Source of the DNA: Candidatus Zixiibacteriota bacterium | GTDB lineage: Bacteria; Zixibacteria; MSB-5A5; UBA10806 | Assembly (NCBI GenBank): GCA_003520965.1 | Contig: DOTU01000280.1 | Span: 5,911-14,130, forward strand | Reading direction: 5' to 3' | Length of the DNA stretch: 8,220 nucleotides | In this document: piece by piece, positions 1 to 5,314 of the stretch | Layout of the letters: each line of letters opens with the position of its first letter | Position numbering within the stretch: the first letter of the stretch is position 1 | The notes under the pieces: model-generated | Database searches by the model: none | The model's input: the letters and a program-made list of their open reading frames with translations, nothing else | Told to the model about the DNA's origin: nothing | Program-made: the position numbers and the translations under genes

Positions 1-192
1 TCGGTTGAAATATATGATATCACCGGAGCCAGGGTGACCAACCTGATAAATAAAAATCTTACGGCCGGCTTCTATTCTCTTGTTTGGGATGGACGCGATC
101 AAACGGGGAAGCAAGTTGCATCGGGGACATATTTCTATCGACTCACTGATGCCAGTGGCAGCCAAACGATGCGGATGACTTTGTTGAAGTAG
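1..192 (+). CDS. C-terminal FlgD-type Ig / sorting-like domain of a truncated protein
   Basis: The reading frame is open from the first base and ends at TAG 190-192, leaving the last 63 residues of a longer protein that starts outside the window. The visible part has the usual pattern of a FlgD Ig-like or type IX secretion-type C-terminal domain: VEIYDITG near the start, then LVWDGRDQTGKQVASGTYFYRL at about residues 28-48, and a final short strand ending in LLK. In FCB-group bacteria such domains commonly sit at the ends of large secreted or surface proteins, where they help export or attachment. What the rest of the protein does cannot be told from here. It is the only plus-strand gene in the window and is closed off by a terminator 25 bases downstream. 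The domain family is clear; the sorting role is inferred. Confidence 0.8.
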   Translation, partial: SVEIYDITGARVTNLINKNLTAGFYSLVWDGRDQTGKQVASGTYFYRLTDASGSQTMRMTLLK

Positions 193-216
193 CTTTAGAT
201 TTACATCGAATTCAAG

Positions 217-250
217 CAGGGGTGGATACTTATTCACCCCTGTTTCATTT
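217..250 (+). terminator. Intrinsic terminator after the FlgD-domain gene
   Basis: CAGGGGTG (217-224) and CACCCCTG (235-242) form a perfect 8-base-pair stem around a 10-base A/T-rich loop, followed at once by TTTCATTT. It lies 25 bases after the plus-strand stop codon. The minus-strand operon ending at 344 runs towards it. On that strand no T-run follows the stem, so any bidirectional action would be weak. Confidence 0.75.
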
Positions 251-343
251 GGCGATTCTTATTAATCTACAAGGCTAAAACCGGCAATCAACCGCCTGGC
301 TGCAAAAAGTCTATTAATACTAAATGGATTTGAAATTTTATTC

Positions 344-808
344 CTATTTCCCTAGCGCTCTCTTCGTATGCGGGAGAAGACCGCCGGAGAATAAGATTTT
401 GGAGATGATCTCTGGATATGGCGGAAAGGTAAGGATTCCTTTTTTGCAGAGTATCTCACAGCGATCGAAATCGATCGAAACCGTTTCGCCTGAGGAAATT
501 TTGCCGAATGCTTCGCCATTCTCAATAAGCGGTAGCCCGAGGTTTATGCAGTTACGATAAAAGGGACGGGAAAAGGATATGGCGATAATACAGGCTATCC
601 CGGTAGATATTAGCCCTTCCGCCATGGTTTCATCGATACTGCCGAAATTTCTGCCGGCTATAATGATATCACCTTTTGGAAAGACCAGTTGCTGATCGGT
701 TTGGGAATCGTTGTTTTCAGATTGCAGGGATTGTTTGGTACCAGGTTGAAAAAGCTTTCTGATATCACGGTCGAGTTTTATTGCTCGACCCCCAATTTGC
801 CGTTTCAT
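344..808 (-). CDS. LeuD-like aconitase swivel-domain protein lacking the catalytic serine loop
   Basis: This 154-residue protein has the size and layout of the small subunit of 3-isopropylmalate dehydratase or homoaconitase (LeuD, domain 4 of aconitase). Recognisable stretches are GDIIIAGRNFG at 46-56, IIAISFSRPFYRNCINLGLPLIE at about 74-96, and the closing SGGLLP at 141-146. In active family members NFG is followed by CGSSREHA, whose second serine and arginine act in catalysis and substrate binding. Here it reads NFGSIDETMAEG, about two residues shorter, so the Ser-Ser-Arg loop is gone. The N-terminal NTD-type motif is also absent. The start is ATG at 808, with AGGAG nine bases upstream. It overlaps the stop of the large-subunit gene as ATGA, implying translational coupling and a shared complex. 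Automated annotation would probably call it LeuD. I infer a non-catalytic or re-purposed partner, since the losses coincide with losses in the large subunit. Confidence 0.8.
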   Translation of the reverse strand: MKRQIGGRAIKLDRDIRKLFQPGTKQSLQSENNDSQTDQQLVFPKGDIIIAGRNFGSIDETMAEGLISTGIACIIAISFSRPFYRNCINLGLPLIENGEAFGKISSGETVSIDFDRCEILCKKGILTFPPYPEIISKILFSGGLLPHTKRALGK

Positions 809-2403
809 TTGATATATCTCCTGGGATCGGCAATCGAACCCTCAAGCGCGGTAGCAACAGCGGTGGCCGGTGATACCTGGTAGATTTCCAAGTTGTGGTT
901 ACCGGCATTTTGGGCTCGGGCGCATCCTGCTGTAGTTACAGCCCTTTCACCAGATTCAAGGTAGCGGTCGTGGACATCGATGCATGATCCGCAACTTGGG
1001 TTTAAAACCATGCAGCCGGAATCAATAAAGGTGCGGATAAATCCCTTTTCAAGAGCTTCGGATAGAACCTTGCGCGAACCGGGTATAACCAACATGCGTA
1101 GATCATGCGAAATATGACGTCCGCGTAACATTTTGGCGGCAAGCTCGAGATCGTCTATTCGTCCATTGCTACAGCAGCCAAGCACGACCTGCTCGACTCT
1201 TTTCCCTTCGATCTCCTCAATCGGCAAGACCCCCTCATTTCCAAAAAGCGAACCAGCCTGGGGCGTCAGGAAATTAATATCAATTTCATGCTCACGGCAG
1301 TAGACGGTATCGGGATCGGCAGTTGCCGGCGTAAACTTGGCCTTGATTATCCGACGTAGATAGCGAGCAACGACATCATCAAATGGCGCCATAACCGATT
1401 TAAAGCCGATATCCGCGGAAAGAGATGTAAGCGTAAATCTCTCCGATATAGACATAGCGGAAACTGCGTTGCCATAAAGCTCTATCGCTCGGTATTCGGC
1501 TCCATCAATTTCCAGGTCGCGGGTCAATTTTAGCATGATATCCTTGGCATAAACTCCCCGTGGCAAACGGCCGTTTAAAACGATCTTAATACTTTCCGGA
1601 ACCCTCATCCAAATCTTACCGGTAGCCCAGACAACAGCCAGCTCGGAGGAAGTCAGACTTGTGGAAAAGACCCCCAAACCGCCGTAGGCCGAGGATTGGG
1701 AATCGGCTGATAGTACCAATTGCCCGGGAAGAGCCATTCCGTTTTCCATAATAAGCTGATGGCTTATCCCTTGACCAATATCGAAGAAATGCTTAATCTT
1801 TTGCTTTTTGACAAACTCGCGGACGCTTTTATGGGACGGCGTTGACTCGTTTCGCCTGTTATCAGATTGATGATCCAGGACGATGATTACTTTCGACGGG
1901 TCCCAAATCTTATCTGCCCCCAATTGAGTGAAGTGGTTAATTATTTGCCCTGAGTTGGCACTTGAGATTGCCAGATCAGGCTCGATCGAGACAACCTCGC
2001 CCGGATCTACCCTTTTTAGGCCCGATTTTTTAGCCAGGATTTTTTGCGCTATCGTTTCTCGGCGCGAACCCTTGCGGCGGTTGGAATCGGGTAAGGCAAG
2101 CTCCAGCTGCTCCAAACGTAACTGCAACGGCTTGTTATCAATCTGATATTTACGGCGCCATTGCCGATATCCTGCCTTGGATATGCCTAACTCTTCGCCG
2201 GACCTGGCGTCATCACCAAAACGTTCCCAAAGCTCGCGAATCTTCTCTTCAGTATATTTGGGGAAAGAATAAGCCGCGATCTTCTTTTTTGTGCGCCAAT
2301 AGGTCACCAGCCTGGAGGGAACACCGTAAACCTCGCCGATTTTTTTATCGGTACGGTATTTTTTTTGCAGCTCGAGGAGCTCTTTTTTCTTGGGAATTCT
2401 CAA
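805..2403 (-). CDS. HTH-fused aconitase/LeuC-like Fe-S protein with altered active site
   Basis: Residues about 115-532 match the large subunit of the archaeal-type 3-isopropylmalate dehydratase/homoaconitase family: ETIAQKILAKKSG (116-128), IVLDH (174-178), DIGQGISHQ (208-216), ADSQSSAYGGLG (233-244), GCCSNGRIDDL (409-419), NPSCGSC (468-474) and SPATA (511-515). Cys411, Cys471 and Cys474 fit the three [4Fe-4S] ligands. Key changes are DSHT to DSQS (His to Gln at 236), and loss of the conserved NRNF...R segment, here GCARAQNAG (493-501), which normally binds substrate carboxylates. The first ~110 residues are extra: two repeated helix-turn-helix-like units (about 5-41 and 52-88), each ending in a G-[VI]-x(8)-W-R-type recognition helix. 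The start is TTG at 2403; an upstream in-frame stop excludes a longer version, and AAGAG lies six bases before it. It overlaps the HIT stop by four bases. The fold is well supported. Function as a DNA-binding Fe-S regulator is inference; an enzyme with new specificity is the alternative. Confidence 0.85.
   Translation of the reverse strand: MRIPKKKELLELQKKYRTDKKIGEVYGVPSRLVTYWRTKKKIAAYSFPKYTEEKIRELWERFGDDARSGEELGISKAGYRQWRRKYQIDNKPLQLRLEQLELALPDSNRRKGSRRETIAQKILAKKSGLKRVDPGEVVSIEPDLAISSANSGQIINHFTQLGADKIWDPSKVIIVLDHQSDNRRNESTPSHKSVREFVKKQKIKHFFDIGQGISHQLIMENGMALPGQLVLSADSQSSAYGGLGVFSTSLTSSELAVVWATGKIWMRVPESIKIVLNGRLPRGVYAKDIMLKLTRDLEIDGAEYRAIELYGNAVSAMSISERFTLTSLSADIGFKSVMAPFDDVVARYLRRIIKAKFTPATADPDTVYCREHEIDINFLTPQAGSLFGNEGVLPIEEIEGKRVEQVVLGCCSNGRIDDLELAAKMLRGRHISHDLRMLVIPGSRKVLSEALEKGFIRTFIDSGCMVLNPSCGSCIDVHDRYLESGERAVTTAGCARAQNAGNHNLEIYQVSPATAVATALEGSIADPRRYIK
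818..822 (-). promoter_or_regulatory. Ribosome binding site of the LeuD-like gene
   Basis: AGGAG on the minus strand lies nine bases before ATG 808, inside the 3' end of the large-subunit gene. It supports the chosen start and the coupled ATGA overlap. Confidence 0.6.
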
Positions 2404-2759
2404 CGCTTACTCTTCAGGCGATCAAACCCGGGTTTGAGCAGATCATATATTTCCAAAAGCGAAATTGACTGCACTTTGACATTTCCAAGAATCGCGGTAT
2501 AGCTGGTATCCCCCTTGAAGCGCGGTACGACATGGATATGCAGATGCGACTCTATTCCCGCACCGGCGATAGCCCCCAGGTTCATGCCGATATTGAAACC
2601 ATCGGCGGGCATAGCCTTTTTGATGATGGCTACTGATTTGCGGGTCAAATCGAACATCTCGTTAGCCTCGAGGGTGGTGAGCTTACTCAGATCGCTTTTA
2701 TGCGCATACGGGACAATAAGCAGGTGTCCGCCGTTGTAGGGGTAGCGGTTCATGATCAC
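2400..2759 (-). CDS. HIT-family hydrolase, C-terminal frame (gene appears frameshifted)
   Basis: HIT proteins are nucleotide hydrolases or transferases acting on substrates such as AMP conjugates and Ap4A. The open frame shows NRYPYNGGHLLIVPY (about residues 4-18) and the histidine triad HLHIHVVPRF, with all three catalytic histidines present. The first possible start is GTG at 2759, which would begin in the middle of a core beta strand and leave out the N-terminal third of the domain. Related proteins are about 160-165 residues; this frame encodes 119. The missing part lies just upstream in two other frames (see the next entry). Joining them by dropping two single bases gives 164 residues of normal HIT layout. 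Its TGA stop overlaps the TTG start of the aconitase-like gene, so it heads that operon. It is either a recently broken gene or one affected by assembly error; the intact triad favours a working gene in the real genome. Confidence 0.8.
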   Translation of the reverse strand: MIMNRYPYNGGHLLIVPYAHKSDLSKLTTLEANEMFDLTRKSVAIIKKAMPADGFNIGMNLGAIAGAGIESHLHIHVVPRFKGDTSYTAILGNVKVQSISLLEIYDLLKPGFDRLKSKR

Positions 2760-2896
2760 GAAATTCTTTTTGCCTCTGAAAGAGGATCAGATTCTCGCGA
2801 TCGGACCTCAAGCTTGATACGTTTACAAAAAACGCATCCATCCTCTTTGGGTCCCAGTATGAAATCACGCCGCCAGGCGGCCCAGAGGTTTTCCAT
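2760..2896 (-). pseudogene. Out-of-frame 5' part of the HIT gene
   Basis: From ATG at 2896 the minus strand reads MENLWAAWRRDFILGPKEDG and then CVFCKRIKLE, the typical N-terminus of bacterial HIT proteins including the zinc-binding-like CxxC (Cys21, Cys24). Near 2806 the homology moves to the next frame (SDRENLILF, 2805-2779). Near 2778 it moves again, to RGKKNFVIMNRYPY, which continues into the triad-bearing frame. Both shifts are consistent with one extra base each, within 28 bases. No slippery heptamer or downstream stem-loop that would suggest programmed frameshifting is evident. The rest of the operon shows no other frame breaks. Confidence 0.75.
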
Positions 2897-3020
2897 ATAG
2901 CAAAAGATAAAAAAATACAAAAAGCATGGTCAGTCAAGACAATAATAGGACTGAACGGATGTGCCCTGAATCTTCGTAGAGTTGAAGCGCATGGCACATG
3001 CCACAAGCCTTCTGGTAGGC

Positions 3021-3036
3021 GGCTTCTCCAGAAGCC
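3021..3036. repeat. Palindromic element with GGAGAA core
   Basis: GGCTTCT and AGAAGCC are separated by CC and form a perfect 7-base inverted repeat. On the minus strand the right arm continues as GGAGAAGCCGCCTACCAG. That resembles GGAGAACCCGGCTATGGAG on the plus strand in the other large intergenic region (6618-6636), so the two look like diverged copies of one dispersed element. Confidence 0.55.
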
Positions 3037-3146
3037 ACACGAGAATGCCGAACGAAGATGTCCGGCCTATTTATGGTCGGAATAACAAGTGCCTCTAATG
3101 GATAGCAAATATAAAAAAGCCGCCAGGATCGGGGTCCTGACAGCAC

Positions 3147-3180
3147 TATTTAAAGGCGTCAGGTCAGGTGACCTAACGCC
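3147..3180 (-). terminator. Hairpin after the YhaN-like gene, probable terminator / dispersed palindrome
   Basis: Fifteen bases after the minus-strand stop at 3196 come GGCGTTAGGTCA and TGACCTGACGCC, separated by two bases (3155-3180). They form a 12-pair stem with one G-U wobble, followed by TTTAAATA. The position fits a transcription terminator, although the T-run is short. The AGGTC/GACCT arms also place it in the palindrome family seen elsewhere in this window. Confidence 0.5.
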
Positions 3181-3195
3181 ACTGGTTAATCTTAT

Positions 3196-5313
3196 TTACT
3201 TCAGGGCTACTGTGCTATCTGCCCACTGGTCGTAGTGGTCCTGGCTGGTTAGCAGGAGTATTTGATGATTCTCCGAAAACTCTTTCAGCACTTTCATGGC
3301 ATTTTCCATCCGCTTCTGGTCATATCCGGCAAAGGGGTCGTCGAAAATCATCACCGAATTTTTATCTTCAGCAATAAGCTCTGCCAACGCCAGACGGGCG
3401 GCCAGATAGACTTGATCGGCTGTTCCAGATGAGAGACCAGCCTCGGGATCGAGCCATTGACGTTTGGAATCGGAGTAAACCTGGAATTTCATGGTCTCTT
3501 TGGCAAACTGCACTTTGGAATAATGGCCGGAGGTCAGCTTATTTAAAATATCAGAGGTACGGCTGTTTAAAACTTCAAGGGTTGATACCAGCACGTTCTG
3601 GCGGGCCTCGTTGATACAATCGGCAGTCAACTCAAGCGTTGCTATATTACGCTTGAGCGAATCGATCCGTTCACCCAACTGCTCTCGACGCTCGACATAT
3701 CCAACCAGAAGCTCGGCACCACCCTCGGCGCTCTCGATCTGTTCGCGGAGAACAATTCGTTCACGCTCCAAATCTTTAATACGGTCTTCAAATTGGCTTA
3801 TTACCTGCCTTTGGCGGTTTAGCTCTCCATCGTCTACAATATAATGCGCCAGTTCCTTCTTGAGCTTGGTCGTGCGGGCGAGGATATCCTCAAGCTCTTC
3901 TTTACGGTTCTCAAGTTCCTGGAACGGTTGCCCGCCCAGGTTACTTTCATAGATTTGCCGTTCGCGGGCGATTTCTTTTTCGAGATCATCAAATTGCCAG
4001 ATACTGCGCTTGAGATCGTCAATGGAATCAGCCGAATATTTTGCAAGCAGACCGTTCAGTGTAGTTGATTGCGTTTGAAGTTCCATTTCGAGAGCGGAAA
4101 ATTTGGTTTCCAATTTAGCGGCACGCTCGCCGAGGTATTTACGGTGCTGATTTCGGGAGACGGCAATAGCCAATCCGAAAACCAAAATGGCAACTGAGGC
4201 GAATATACCGTATCCGGAAATTGATTCCAAAAATCCCAAAACGCCCACGAAATAGGACAGCCCCATAACGGCGCTTCCCAATGCTCCGATTATGGCGCAC
4301 GCTATATAAGCCTGACCAATCTTGTAAGAATCGTACTCTTCTTTGGCTTCAGCGGTATCGGCCTCAAGTTCACGGCGCTTGGGCTGCAAATATCCAAGGC
4401 TCGATTCGATACCATTAACAACTTGGATATCTTTATGATCGATATTTTTCAGAGTGGCCTGGCGATCACGTAGCACTTTTATCTGCTTAAGCGATTCCTG
4501 GGCTTCACCTATTTTCTGTTCGATCTCATGCTGCTCTCGTTTTGCCTCGGCAAAACTATCTTCGAGTTTGGACGCCTCAAGACTCTGCTCCAGTTCTTGT
4601 TTTTTTGCAGCGAGATCTTCGCATACATTTCTATAAGTCATTTCAACCTGGATCAGGTCGGCTCGTTTGGCTCTCAAATTGGTTATTTCTCGAGCAAGTT
4701 TGTCGATATTGTAATCGATCTCTATCGACGCTTTTCCGAGCCGGACAAGCTCGCCGGGACCATCGCTCTCACCGGTAATCTCGGCTATGCGTTTATTAAT
4801 CTTGGCCAATACTTCGGAGGCAGCTCTTTCCTCTTTACCGCCGGTGACAAGCGCTTCGAGTTTATCCTTTATGGCCTCAAATGAACATTCGATTTCATTG
4901 ATTCCCCCCTGGGCGATGCAGGCTGTGGCCTTGAAAACCTCTTCGGATGGCATCCCCATCTGCTCCGCCAGCCATTCTTCCACAAAATCAGGGGCTTCGT
5001 TTTTGATACCGGCATCCGAATTTTCCAATTCAATTCTGCCGGCCTTGAAATCCTTGAGCAAGTGATATGATTTACCCTCGATATCGAATACAGCCTCGAG
5101 AGCGGGAAGCTCGCCGTTTCCCCAGCGGGTCATACTGGCCAGCTCTTTGCGTCCCTTGATCGGATCAAGAAACAATGCGGCGGTTATAGCGCTGGCAAGA
5201 GTCGATTTCCCCGCCTCATTGGGCCCTTTGATGAGGTTGAGGCCGGGGGTGAAATCGCAGGCGAAGTTTTCAAACTTGCCAAAATTTCGGAGAAGTATAT
5301 GTGATATTAGCAT
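3196..5313 (-). CDS. YhaN/SbcC-like (Rad50-type) ATPase with two membrane segments in its coiled coil
   Basis: This 705-residue protein has the split ATPase layout of Rad50/SbcC. Walker A is GPNEAGKST (30-38), followed by a Q-loop-like AQGG (134-137) and long charged coiled-coil segments (about 200-330 and 390-570). The ABC signature is LSSGTADQVYLAARLAL (627-643), and Walker B is SVMIFDDPF (653-661) with the DD pair usual in SbcC/YhaN. Two hydrophobic stretches, about 335-360 and 368-386, interrupt the coiled coil where soluble SbcC has its zinc hook. This points to the membrane-anchored YhaN type and to an inner-membrane location. It is shorter than classical SbcC (about 1,000 residues). 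The start is ATG 5313: MLISHILLRNFGKF is the expected first strand and AAGGAG lies ten bases upstream. The open frame extends further to 5412, but that part overlaps the preceding gene. It begins one base after the stop of the YhaO-like gene, so the two form an operon and probably a complex. The ATPase motifs look intact. Confidence 0.88.
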   Translation of the reverse strand: MLISHILLRNFGKFENFACDFTPGLNLIKGPNEAGKSTLASAITAALFLDPIKGRKELASMTRWGNGELPALEAVFDIEGKSYHLLKDFKAGRIELENSDAGIKNEAPDFVEEWLAEQMGMPSEEVFKATACIAQGGINEIECSFEAIKDKLEALVTGGKEERAASEVLAKINKRIAEITGESDGPGELVRLGKASIEIDYNIDKLAREITNLRAKRADLIQVEMTYRNVCEDLAAKKQELEQSLEASKLEDSFAEAKREQHEIEQKIGEAQESLKQIKVLRDRQATLKNIDHKDIQVVNGIESSLGYLQPKRRELEADTAEAKEEYDSYKIGQAYIACAIIGALGSAVMGLSYFVGVLGFLESISGYGIFASVAILVFGLAIAVSRNQHRKYLGERAAKLETKFSALEMELQTQSTTLNGLLAKYSADSIDDLKRSIWQFDDLEKEIARERQIYESNLGGQPFQELENRKEELEDILARTTKLKKELAHYIVDDGELNRQRQVISQFEDRIKDLERERIVLREQIESAEGGAELLVGYVERREQLGERIDSLKRNIATLELTADCINEARQNVLVSTLEVLNSRTSDILNKLTSGHYSKVQFAKETMKFQVYSDSKRQWLDPEAGLSSGTADQVYLAARLALAELIAEDKNSVMIFDDPFAGYDQKRMENAMKVLKEFSENHQILLLTSQDHYDQWADSTVALK

Positions 5314-5314
5314 C

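Larger units (their letters stand above)
2897..3195. other. Intergenic region rich in inverted repeats upstream of the HIT operon
   Basis: This stretch separates the YhaN-like gene from the HIT operon. I see no convincing gene. It holds at least five inverted repeats: TGGCA/TGCCA (2992-3003), GGCTTCT/AGAAGCC (3021-3036), CCGAAC/GTCCGG with one mismatch (3048-3065), CAGGA/TCCTG (3124-3139), and a long hairpin at 3155-3180. The promoter of the HIT operon must lie here. The best -35-like match is TTGACT (minus strand, 2937-2932), but no well-spaced -10 follows. A minus-strand frame through 2934-3146 contains a CxxCH motif; see the findings. Confidence 0.6.

Noticed and set aside
324..560. Plus-strand open frame of 78 residues over the end of the LeuD-like gene
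   Set aside because: It is antisense to a well-supported gene, has no family features and no ribosome binding site.
344..2403. Plain annotation as leucine-biosynthesis leuC and leuD
   Set aside because: The fold fits, but substrate and catalytic residues in both subunits differ and no other leucine gene is nearby, so a gene symbol would mislead.
2778..2806. Programmed ribosomal frameshifting in the HIT gene
   Set aside because: Two shifts would be needed and neither site has a slippery sequence or a stimulating structure that I can see.
2912..2937. Promoter for the HIT operon with -35 TTGACT and -10 TATTTT
   Set aside because: The spacing is only 14 bases and the -10 is poor; the signal is no better than expected by chance in A/T-rich DNA.
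2897..3195. CRISPR array in the repeat-rich intergenic region
   Set aside because: The repeats are inverted and different from each other; there are no evenly spaced direct repeats.
4528..4884. Plus-strand open frame of 118 residues inside the YhaN-like gene
   Set aside because: It is a shadow of the antisense coiled-coil coding sequence and shows no recognisable domain.
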